64,000 nt of DNA, from positions 96,521,813-96,585,812 of the forward strand of contig OX465283.1 in NCBI GenBank assembly GCA_949987705.1. Reading direction: 5' to 3'. Below are positions 33,201 to 45,200 of the stretch, piece after piece; within the stretch, counting starts at the first letter, position 1, and each line of letters starts with the position of its first letter. The position numbers were made by a program, and so were the translations under genes. This stretch comes from Thereva unica (Eukaryota > Arthropoda > Insecta > Diptera > Therevidae). Under the pieces are notes generated by a model. It ran no database searches and was not told the DNA's origin. It saw nothing but the letters and a program-made list of their open reading frames with translations.

Positions 33201-36200
33201 TGAGTTGAAAAAGCGCCCCGCTTCAAAACTACATACATTTTGGCAGAAAATTGAGAGTAAAGTTATGCAGGCAACGGAAAAAGTGAAAAATTCGACGCCT
33301 AATGTAAAACTGTAAAATTAACTTACATCTCAGTTCTAAAGAACTGATTTGACAGCTTCGTTTGTGGCTGTTCAATTAAGCTAGTATTGGATGGCGTCGA
33401 ATCACGGCGGGCGTTGCCCAAGGGTCGATTCTCTCACCTGATCTCTTTCTAATATTCATTAGGGATCTGCTCTCAATCCCCTCCAACCCAATTCATAGTT
33501 GTGCCTACTTCTACGCCTTCCTAAATATAAGACAAACACGGACCAGACATTGTCGAATAGAGTGTGAACTCTCATCCCTACGAAAAATTGTACCGTCCTT
33601 CTCTTTACCTCAGGGGGAAAATCTGAAACATCATCTTTTTACGTCATTTTCACGTCAAAAGCCTGCGAGCAAATGCCTTGGTGGATTCGTAAATTTAGAC
33701 ATAATCAGGCCCCCTATTCCCTATTACAATATTGTTAAATCCGATTCGAAAACGAAACAGCTTTCAAGTAAAAATTTGCCAATATTGTTAAATTTTCATG
33801 AAAAATGAATGCCAATATTGTAATAGAAAATACGGTTTCGGCATTTCATTGAAAAAATATGACAATATTGTAATAGAGAATAAGGTCCCAGATCTGCGAT
33901 GAAGTAATCACATATTTCAAATCGCCAAACAAGCTTATCAATGACTGAGATTTCTCAAGAGAAGCAAGCTCCTCCTTCAGCCAACTGCCCTGACTACAAT
34001 CTACAATTCCTACATTCCGCCTTGTATTGAATTGTATTGAACGTAACTCGTATATCTGGGTAAAAGTTCTATTCCCACGGCCACACTCCATACGACACAT
34101 GACCCCAACCAAAAGTTCATGAGCCACCATCGATGACATCGATACTTCGGGAGCATCCGGCTACCCCCAGACGCTTAGTTAGCAATATTGTAACATTATT
34201 AATATTAAGTAAGTCAGGTGTAATCTCTTCTTTCACGTTTGGAAAAATTAAATTAAAGAACAGAGATTCAGTTTCGGTTTAGTCTTTATCAAAATACGTC
34301 TGGTTGTAATTACTATAATTTGTTTAATTGTCCTCTCAATTTATTTTAACTCGTTCTAAATCCTTAGCTTTTGTTGTAATAAAAGACTTTAAATTTAATT
34401 GTTTTTGACGGTTGCGTGGCGCGAACCTATATTACCCTAAAAACTAGCTTGCCTTGGCTGGCCCATTTTGCTCCTCTATAGACTCTTCAAGCCACTGTAG
34501 AAATGTAGCAGCCCTCGCTAATTTTTACCGCTTTTACCTACATGCACCTTTTTTCCAAGACTAGCCAACTCGGCCCATCCCAGGCCCACTAAATACCTCC
34601 CCTTCGTTAATAATTAGAACACAGTCGGTGTTGCTGGGACCATATTACACCTCACAGATAAAACCCAAGGTTCATCGAAATCTACTGACGCACCATCCAG
34701 ACTAACCTAAACATACTAATAGACACTGCATCCTGACTTGAAGGACATAATGTACTAACGGTACAAAGGGTTGTTTTGGCCATGCCACATACATAAATAA
34801 CGATAAATAAAATCAAAAATAAAAATTATTTTATATACATATATCAATAGTAATACAATTATCCCTAAAAATTTCAAATTTCTACGAACTAAAATACCTG
34901 AGAAAAAAATCTAAAAATTTGTCACTTTTTCGCTAAAAAAGTGAAATAATTCCTTCAAATCCATTTCATTTCTCAAGATAATAAAAACATGCTTGTAGCC
35001 AAATTTCCCATTAAAGTTGTCTCGTCCATTCATTTTTTCCCTCATTGTCAAATTTCACCCATCGGCTACGAAATCATCATCATTTTATCACCCTCTTTGC
35101 CCTTCCCGAACAAAACAATAGGAATAAGCGCATAGAAATCTATTTTTAGATCCACCGCCACTAAACTCAAAGCTGCAGCTTCTGATTTTGTTTTCAAATG
35201 CGCAAAGGGCTTTCACATAAACAAGAAAGTTTATTTCGGAAACTAACCATATATAAGCTCTGTTCGCGTACTTTTCTGGCTACCAGTTTTCTGGCTCTAA
35301 CTTACGCCAAGAGTGGGGGAAATCCCATAAAAAAACTGAAAAGTAAAAAAACGCTTCTCGGGCGATTTCTTACCAATAAGAAGAAGAAGATTAAATGCCA
35401 TTTGTGGTTTTCTGGCAACGGTTTTGGATTGTCAAATTAAATATATTATTTATTTGTGTCCTCGAATCGCAAAAACTTTTATATGAAATGGAAGTGAATA
35501 ATAAAATAAACAACAACATTGACAACAGCAAGAAAGCGCCCGAAATGGCCAGATTGCTGTTCGTTTACTTTCTCGGGCTACAAAAAACAATTCGCCCGTA
35601 ATTGCCCGAGCTAAAACCTCTGGCACTTTCTGGCGGTAGGGGAAGTAAAAATTTCCCCTCTTTTTGTAGCCAGAAAAAGTAAACGAATAGAATTCTGGCG
35701 GTTTCGGGCGCTTTCTGGCGCCTGATGGAACCCGCAGGCGAGTACGCGAATACACCTATAGCGGAGCATAAAACCCTGCGATATTAGCGCCCCCAGCTCG
35801 TGGTGCCGTAACTGGAAGTTAATTTGAATCGCGTTTGTCCATATCTACTTAGTATATAATCAATGTCCATACTTTAAACATTTGTAACACTGTTTTGTTG
35901 GTTTAATGTAAGTTTCGCATGGTATACGTACTTTATAAAGAAAAACTTGTTGTGGTGTTTTATTCCCGTAGAAATTTATTTTAATGGCTGTGGAATCTTC
36001 CCATTTTATTTTTTCATTCTCGTTCCTTGTTCTTTTTTTTAATCTTTGTAATGATTGAATTTTTGTTTGGGTTTCAATTTCGTTTATTAACGTGTTTGTG
36101 TCTATGTCAAGGTTTCTTACGAAGCCAAGTGGCATTCAGAGTGAGTAATTATAGCTTGAGGGGTTTACCTCTCCTGCATACTAACTCCTCTAATACCAAT

Positions 36201-39200
36201 TACGGCAAGTACGAACCTGTTAATCGCATGCTTATTAACGTTAATAGAAATATTAGGGTTTTTAGCATGCTTACAAGTGAAGAGGCTCTCAAAAAGAGTC
36301 TTCTTACTGTGACGTGAGTCCTTGGTGTACCCACTCGCTGTTGCACGCTTCTCTGTTTGATTTAATACTTTATGTTTGCATGTCTCAGCTGAGCCACGGC
36401 AGTGGTAAATGTTCTCAGCCCTGCTGAGCAGTGCACCTTCTGAGCTAGAAGGTTTAATTCGTTTTTTATTTTTATATGTTTGCATGCCTCAGCAGAGCCA
36501 CAAAATCTGTGGTAAATTTTTCTCAGCCTTGCTGGGAAGTGCGCCTTCTGTGTTAGAAGGGAAACTCTATATATGTATATATACATATATATATGTATGT
36601 GTATGTGTATGTATATATATCCCTGCAAACATTCCGAATCGATATGGATGCGAGAGCGATTCATAAAAAGCGAAAGCTTTCTTCGATAACGAAATCGAGA
36701 ACGATTCGAAAGCATTATCGAAAATGATAAAAAAGGAACGCTAGAATGAATCGCTTTTGAGATGGAATCTCGAAGGGTGTGCATGTATGTGTGTTTCGTT
36801 TTCTCGAATCGATGTCGAATGTATCTCGAATCATTTTTATGAATATGTTTCGTTTTTTCGAATCGATATCGAATGAATCTCGAATGATTTATTTGAATAC
36901 ATGTTTCGTTTTTTCGAATCGATATCGAATGAATCTCGAATGATTTTTTCGAATCGATATCGAATAAATCTCGAATGTTTTATTTGAATACATGTTTCGT
37001 TTTTTCGAATCGATATCGAATGAATCTCGAATGATTTTTTCGAATCGATATCGAATAAATCTCGAATGATTTATTTGAATACATGTTTCATTTTTTCGAA
37101 TCGATATCGAAGGAATCTCGAATATGTTTCGTTTTTTCGAATCGATATCGAATGAATCTCGAATGATTTATTTGAATACATGTTTCGTTTTTTCGAATCG
37201 ATATCGAATGAATCTCGAATATGTTTCGTTTTTTCGAACCGATATCGAATAAATCTCGAATGATTTTTGTTTCGTTTTTTCGAATCGACATCGAATAAAT
37301 CTCGAATGATTTTTGTTTCGTACTTACCGCAATATTTATTTATCCGTTGTTAATTATCTTAACTTCACTATTTTATCTTCACTTTATAAATAAAATGATT
37401 AGATAAAATAGTGAAGTTAAGATAATTAACAACGGATAAATAAATATTGCGGTAAGTACGAAACAAAAATCATTCGAGATTCATTCGATATCGATTCGAA
37501 AAAACGAAACAAAAATCATTCGAGATTTATTCGATATCGGTTCGAAAAAACGAAACATATTCGAGATTCATTCGATATCGATTCGAAAAAACGAAACATG
37601 TATTCAAATAAATCATTCGAGATTCATTCGATATCGATTCGAAAAAACGAAACATATTCGAGATTCATTCGATATCGATTCGAAAAAACGAAACATGTAT
37701 TCAAATAAATCATTCGAGATTTATTCTATATCGATTCGAAAAAATCATTCGAGATTCATTCGATATCGATTCGAAAAAACGAAACATGTATTCAAATAAA
37801 CCATTCGAGATTCATTCGATATCGATTCGAAAAAACGAAACAAAAATCATTCGAGATTCATTCGATATCGATTCGAAAAAACGAAACATATTCATAAAAA
37901 TGATTCTCTAATTTTCACTTTCAAAAAACGCACGCGCACGTCTTAAACCAGGATTTAGCTACTGAAAAGGCCGCCCAGCTAACTTCCACCGCGCCTGCGC
38001 CGGCAAGTCATCTTCACGCACACACACTCATATACTCCTCACCCGATAGCAAAACAAAGCAATTCTGGAAGGGAGAAGCAAACAAAACCATGAAAAGAGC
38101 GTGAAAGCTTTAGGGATCGTTTTAACGATTGTTTCTCGAATAATTCTCGACAAGTTGTCTTTCGAAAATAGCTCGAGAAAACGAGCAGCCGAGAAATTGT
38201 TTGCAGGGATAGATTTTCATGCTTTGCTGAAAAGTGCGCCTTCTGTGCTAGAAGGGTTAACTCTATAATTCCTTTACCCCGTGTCTCCACGAAACAGATG
38301 TCAGCCAGACATTTCTGTCTTTCCAGATGGAATCGAACAAACATTTATTTTTGACTGGGCACTTCTGGCAGGACTGAAGTTTTAACATTTCATTATTTGA
38401 CAACTGTCATACTGTGAAAATCATTGATATGTCAGTGGTGAAAGTATTTATCATGGAGGCTATACAAGGAGATATAACTCTTATGAGGAAAATAACCGGA
38501 AATTGATGGGTAGCAGAAACTAAACTTCTAGATCATTTTTGGCCACAGATGTCGCCTAAAGCTGATGTGCCCCACATGAAGTTAGCTGAATTTTACCCAT
38601 TTCGACGATTTCTTAAAAATTGTCAGCCATGGTATTTATAATGAGTACAAACAAAGAAAATTTATTTAAAAAAATCCATTATTATTTTATTTAATTATTT
38701 TCACTAATTTTATAATATATTTAATACTGCTAACAATTGCTTGTGTATCAAACTTCAATTCCCGCCATTTTAATTTTCGAAAAATTTGAAAGATGTCAAG
38801 ACGACAATGCCAAAACATGTTTCAAAACGTAGCCGTCTTGCCATATGTTTCTGTCCTGCCATAGTAGTCTCCACGAAACATTTTCAGGCAATCTAGAAAT
38901 GCCAGCACAGATATCTGAAAGATTTCTCTCTCGTGGAGACACCGGGTTAATTATGGCAGATCTTGTAGTGAAATTAATAGGTATGTACGCATTATAATCT
39001 TGCTGCTTCAGGGTTTCGTTTTTTGCTATTTTGTTGGCAACGTGGGCTCTGATTGTTTCCACAATGACGGTATTTCTGCTCACTTTTTTTATTTCATTGA
39101 TGTATGCTTTATACTTGTCGAAAATTTGCGTTATGGTCTTACCGATTTTGATTCTGCTAATTGGTGTTGCGCTATTTGACTTCACTATAACTTTAAATAT

Positions 39201-42200
39201 TCCCGGATCAATTGATTCGGGATAGAGGTTTATAATGCCATCTGAAACAGATGACATTATGGTTTTTAATAATAATAACTCTGTACTTTTACACTTGCGT
39301 TTCGCTTCCTTTCACTTTGAAGTTCTTCGGGGAACTGTGACAATGGTTTATTATTTGTTAAAAATTTATTGCCCTAGTAATTCACAAGTTATTATTAAGG
39401 TTTAGAAACTTTTAACTATTTAACTCTAGATTTCTTTTAGGGAATCTCACACTAAGTTTTGCAAGTTTTTAAGTTTCAAGGAATCGTTGATTAGCGAGAG
39501 AAACGGAGATACCGGAAATTGGCTAGATCACTGAACTTTTGAGTTCAGTGATCGAGGAGTGTTCGAACTGACGGTTTTGATCGTGCCGGAAGTTGTTGTA
39601 TGACATTGCGTAAAGTTTGGTAATTAAGCTTTACGCTGTCACTACAGCCTAAAAGCAATTTGTGGAAACATTGAGATGCTAAATTATTAATAAAGAAAAA
39701 AAGCGAGATCAAAGAAAGAAATATAATAATAGCTTAAAATTTCAGCTCACGAACTCAAGCTTATTTCAAGCTATTTTTTTTATATGACAAAACCAAGCTT
39801 AAGAGTAATCCTATATACTACCAGTCCGTCATGTCGTTCAGTTCATGGTGCAATGTCTAGTAGTAAGCTTGGTTTGAAGTACAGAGGAAAGGTAGGAAGG
39901 GGTCTGGAGGGTGTAGAAGAAAATGACGATGAACCTCACGTTTAAACTCTATGGTGTTGTACGAGTTCGGAAATACTGACTGCGGGAGATTATTCCACAG
40001 TCGAGTTGTTCTATTTATAAACGAAGTTCTAGACCGTATTGTGACGCCATCCAATATATAAAATATATTGAAAATAAAATAATTATTGCGACACAAGTCA
40101 TTTGAGAGCTTTGCGAGTGCATAATTTGTGAAAATTTAATTAATAAAAATCGAATTTTCCGTTTTTTCTCATTCGGGTTCATTAGATGGCAGCACTTACA
40201 TATTTTTTCCGAAAGAGATAGTCTGAACTAAAATACAGGTAACAGAAATCTCGCCAAATTTTATCGACTTTACTTAAAAATTAAGTAAATTTGAAAATTT
40301 GAAATTTCTTAATTCGCCTATTGCTTACTTTCGGGGGTTGGCATGCTGCATACTTTACTTTCGCGGGTTGGCATGCTGCATATTTTCGGGTGTCGGAAAG
40401 ACGTAATTTAAAAATAAAAACAACAGGAAAGTGATGAGAGCAAATTTATAACAAATAATTGATTTTTAGAAACATATTTATTATTTTCTAGCGAAGATTT
40501 CGTGTAACAGTGCAAAAAATAACACTTAACTTCCGTTTAATTTCGTCTTTCATCGCATCGAAATAGGCGCTACATGAAATTTCCCTTGTCGTTTTTTTAA
40601 TGAACTCAAAGCTCTCAAAACCCAGTTCATTAAAAAAACACGGCTAATATGTGATAATTGGAGAGGCATCTTTTATTATCTACTGGGGGCAAAATTTTGT
40701 GCCATATATTACTATCTGGGATAAGAGAGGCAGTAGATATGCCGATCACTAAAAGACGAGAAGATATGCCGATCACTAAAAAAAGTCATCAGTGAACGTT
40801 ATTTTTTGAAGTAAATTTTTTTTTGAGGAATATACATACAAGGATGTATACTAGGGTGACCGTAGTGATAAGGGAGAATTTTTTTTAGCGAATTTTGCCA
40901 ACGGGAACCCCACAAAATGATCAGCCTTTGCAGATTTTTAGATAACCAAAATTTTAGCACGTTTGGAGCACGTTAAACCGTGCCGCTACTCGCTCAAAGT
41001 TGGCAAAATCTCCATTTTTTGCTGAACGGCGGAGTTTCAGAGTCATATCTCCAGAACAGTCCCTTATACACCCACGCGTAATGTCTTAAATTAAAGGTAA
41101 TTTTGTTCTGCATTATTTATACATATTTACCGTTACTTGTCGCCAAAAGGAGCTATAACAGCCTTTGTCACCAAAAACGTGTACCTCTAGGAACAAACTT
41201 CGAATATTATTTTTGATAAGTGATGATGACTTTATTTTAGTCTTTAATGTTTATTTAAAGAAAACTCTTATATTTAAGTAAGTACATAATTTATTGAGGA
41301 AAGTAAAAAATAGGTTCTCTAAGAAGTTAAATATTACATATAATGATCTATTCTAGAGCTTTGCTTAAAGTGGATTTGGAGACATCAGGATACAGCTGTC
41401 GGCATCTGCTGACTAGTGGAAGGACATATTGCTTTTGATCCTCATATTTGGTCAGAAGATTATTGAAATCAGTTATTAATTTGACTGCTCGTTCGGCCAT
41501 ATCATTTACAACCTTCAATGATTGGACGATCCTGCATCCTTCTTTGGAATGAGCATTTTCCAGCCAGGCACTGGGAGGATCTTTGAGAAAATCTGTGTTG
41601 ATATGAAAACGCTCAAAGAAATTCGTTGTCTCCTTAGTAATTAAATTGGACAATCCTGCTTCAACTAGTTGTTTCAATTGTTGTTTTTGAAGCTTTGGAT
41701 TCATAACTCTCTCATGTAGTTTGTTTGCCATTTCTGATTTTTCGTCATTGGATCAAAGAACACAAGAGCTACCAATTCGGCATTCAAATACCATAAACGG
41801 TTAGAAACTTTTGCTAGAGCTTTCTCAGAGTTATCCTTGTCAGTCTCTTGGTATTCAAAAAAACTTTGCAAAAGATCAAGGTCTTGTTTGGGAGCCAGAT
41901 AAGCTCTGGGGGCATTGAACCAAGCTTTGCAGTATACTTTGACGAGAAAAATACAAATAGCACCCAAAGAAATCTGTTCCTCGTTACTCATCTTGAATTG
42001 ACCGCGGAAAAGGAATATTTTCAGACAGTAAATGGCCTTAGCCATCCACCTAGCGTGATGAATGGCACCTGGTGTTCTAAATCCCAATTCATTACCGTCG
42101 AGTGCTCCAACAAACACCATCACCAACTGTAATAGCTCTTTATAGTCAACGTTTTTTTGCAACTGAAACAATGTGAATCCCGAGAAAAATTATGTAACCT

Positions 42201-45200
42201 ACGGCGTAGTTTTCATAATACTCGAAGTTTGTTCCTAAAGGGACCAGATCACGTTTTTGGCGACAAAGGCTGTTATAGCTCCTTTTGACGGCAAGTAACG
42301 GTAAATATGTATAAACATGAATTATGCAGAACAAAATTACCTTTAATTTAAGACATTACGCGTGGGTGTAGAATGGACTGTTCTGGAGATATGACTCTGA
42401 AACTCCGCCGTTCAGCAAAAAAATGAAGGTTTTGCCAACTTTGAGCGAGTAGCGGCACGGTTTAACGTGCTCCAATCGTGCTAAAATTTTGGCTATCTAA
42501 AAATCTGCAAAGGCTGAGCATTTTGTGGGGTTCTCGTTGATAAAATTCCGACATCGATTTCTTACGGTCACCCTAATGTATACACTAAGTTAACAAACTA
42601 CGATTCTCTCAGTGTAGTAGATTTAATGAATTAGCCCGGACATATTATTAAGTCAGCAATAACCCCATTTATAAAGAACAATGTTATCTGATATGAAGCT
42701 CAATAAATCTTTTTTTATAAAAAAAAGCTGCCGCCTGTCGATAGCCGGCAGTTTTTCATAAATTACAATGTTGGCTCTGCAATATATACATACTCCGGTA
42801 ATGTTTATTATGAGTTAAAACAAAAAAAATCTCGCACAGCGGTATTAATAACTTTTGCAAAGTAGTGCAACCCGAAAAGTCGCGAACTGAAAAAAAAATA
42901 GTGTGCATGGGACCACACTTTAGAAGTGTTAACTTCTATGGCTAGTCTATATTTCCAAATCAATCTTAATACAAGAGGGTAAGGATCAATATACTTTGTA
43001 TATGAATATTCTGTTAAAGTTTATTTAATTGTTACTTATATGCACTCACTCCAAAGTATATTGCAATGTTTTGGAAATTAAACTACTGGTAACTATTAGT
43101 AAAAACTACATTTTCCCAGTCATTCATCGTCCGATCTTTGTGTGATAACTTCAGGACAAATAGTTTAATCTCCAAAACATTGCAACACATTTTGGAGTGA
43201 GTGCATATAAGCAACAATTAAATAAATTTTAACAGAATATTCATAAATAAAATATATTGATCCTTATCCTAATATATTAAGCATTGGGGGAATATGAAAT
43301 GAATGCTGAGAGCAGCTTCTGCATTGCAACATTGAAACGCAATCTCTCTCACCAAGCGCGGGCTATTTTGCATCGCACACCGTAGAATTCAACCAAAAGT
43401 TTCCATGCTCTCGCCAGCTACATGGATACAAGTGCCCAGAAACGAGTGTGCAACAGAAGTGCGCGTGACGCGAAATCTTTGTTTTTACCCCTGGCGAAAA
43501 AGTGCCAATCGTGCCCAAAAAGTCAACACTTCAAAAATGTAACTTGTGTGTAATTAAAATCAAACAAAATGCACATTTAACAGCCTCTTTTTTATTTAAA
43601 TTTATTTTCATTTTCGCTCTAATAAAATTTACCTAAAATAAAGTAATTTCTACACATTTGAACAACTGCCGATATTTCATAAATACGAAAACTCGTAAAA
43701 AAAGCGCCAACGCAAATAGCTCTACAACCATACTCTTCTGATGCATCGTTATCGTGTTTCTTTCTTTCACTCTCTTCGGATGAGACTTACAAATATTGGC
43801 AGTGCCACCGAAAATAAAGATTTAACGAAGGCAGCTTGAATGGAGGAAATAGGAAAGCTCTCAGAACAGAAAAGTGCACACTTTCCTTGTGCGAAATGGA
43901 ACATTAATAGTAATAGAGTTAACCCTTCTAATACAGAAGGCGCACTTCTTAGCTGAACCAAGAAAGGTTTACCCACTCAGCACAACCAAGCGCTGAGATG
44001 AGGTTCAACACTAAGCATGCAAACATAAAAATTTGTAAATTAAATTAACATGTAGCCAACGCAACAACAGCAAACATAAGTGGTTACGTGAGATTTAAAA
44101 AACTCCTTTTAAGGACATCTTTACCAATGCTCACGCTAAAGATATTAATATTATTATTAACATTAATGAACATACGGTTTACAGGTTCAAATCTGCCGTA
44201 GTTCGTGTTAGAGGAGTTGATTTGTAAAAGAGGTGGTCCTCTCAGGTTATAACGACTCTCGAAACGATGCACGGTGACCTAGAAAACCTGAATCAACCAT
44301 TCCATTAAGGAGCTGATGAAGAAATACAACATCGGCTACCTCCCGACGCTTATGAAGAGAGCTTAAGTTGAGTAACTTAAGCCAGGATTCATATGATGGA
44401 AGAACTATTGGGTTTTCCCAAGGAAGATGATTCAATGCGAATCGAACAAACCTTCGTTGAACCGATTCAATAGTTCTAACATGTGAATTGTAATGAGGAG
44501 ACCAAACCTGGGGCGCATATTCGAGTAATGGTCTGACAAGAGAAATGTAAAGGTGTTTAGTGATTTAGGGGTTATTAAATTCTTTGGACCACCTTTTTAT
44601 AAAATCCAGGACTAAACTACCTCTGGAAGAGATATAGTTGATGTGAGTGGAAAACTCCAGTTTACTATCAAACCTAATCCCTAAATCTTTAACAAAATTA
44701 ACACGAGGGATGCCCTCAACAGAAAAGGTGTGGTTAAAAGTGATAGCTTCACGTCTGCTACTAAAAGTCATGACTTCACAATTACTAATATTAAGAACCA
44801 GGTTGTTGTTAACACGAGTAAAAGGTGTCAAGGTCAACTTGTAAAAGTTTGGAATCCTCAATACTCTTTATGTGGCGGTACAATTTGATGTCATCAGCTT
44901 ATATCAATATTCTGCAGTGTCTTAGCAATGGAACAATGTCATCAATTGATAAGATAAAGAGAAGAGGGCCAAGATGACTGATTTGAGAAGTGAACTCACG
45001 AAGATTGGTGACAGTGGAACCAGCTGCAAGAAAACCATGTTGATACGTTGAGGCCAGCCTCTTGCAGAGAGGAGCGATTGCAGAATAGATAATTGATTCG
45101 AAAAGTTTTGGAATAACAGACAACTTCGCAACTGGCCCTATATCTTGGGAACATCTTTCCTTCATTTACCTATGGTACCGGTAAGACTATCGTTTTATAA

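Larger units (their letters stand above)
31586..35862. mobile_element. Foldback/Mutator-like element with 9-bp duplication
   Basis: ATGTCCATA is found at 31577-31585 (again at 31626) and at 35863-35871. Removing the DNA between restores the zinc knuckle of LINE ORF1. The ends share TGATTATA..TAAGTAGATATGGACAAAC, and long imperfect inverted similarity runs inward (31905-32200 against about 34870-35170, for example TCTAAAAATAGAT with a CGC and TTTTGTTTTG downstream). A 9-bp duplication with long arms is the Mutator pattern, but no transposase was seen. It contains a Jockey pseudogene and two MITEs. An 11-12 bp spur of repeated end sequence lies at 31586-31638. Confidence 0.75.
36138..38267 (+). 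mobile_element. 3' end of a second LINE, inserted in ORF1
   Basis: ATTC flanks the block (36134-36137 and 38268-38271), and removing it rejoins LINE ORF1 as IKGMPLGFV. The first 60 codons read [20 protein letters not shown] then [12 protein letters not shown], a C-terminal RT tail found again on the minus strand at 44272. The 3' UTR has units of about 105 bp with GTTTGCATG..CTCAGC and the hairpin CCTTCT..AGAAGG, and ends GGTTAACTCTATA. A TIR element (36620-38209) sits in the second-last unit. Confidence 0.8.
22020..39830 (-). mobile_element. I-type LINE backbone, scattered by later insertions
   Basis: On the minus strand the pieces of one LINE occur in the right order. ORF1 start is at 39257-38948, the ORF1 middle with the first zinc knuckle at 36135-35872 and ORF1 end at 31580-31080. 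ORF2 follows: endonuclease end at about 27305-27015, linker at 25130-24833, RT at 24514-23901 and 23303-22749, RNase H at 22653-22351 and tail to 22020. Three of the gaps rejoin exactly at target duplications. An RNase H after the RT and a CCHC-bearing ORF1 fit the I group. Some of these pieces could still be from separate copies. Confidence 0.7.

Noticed and set aside
36828..37904. CRISPR-like regular array
   Set aside because: Units are inverted copies inside a eukaryotic TIR element, without unique spacers or cas genes.
38277..38950. Extension of LINE ORF1 into the Harbinger MITE
   Set aside because: The extra codons come from the inserted element; the true continuation is at 36135.
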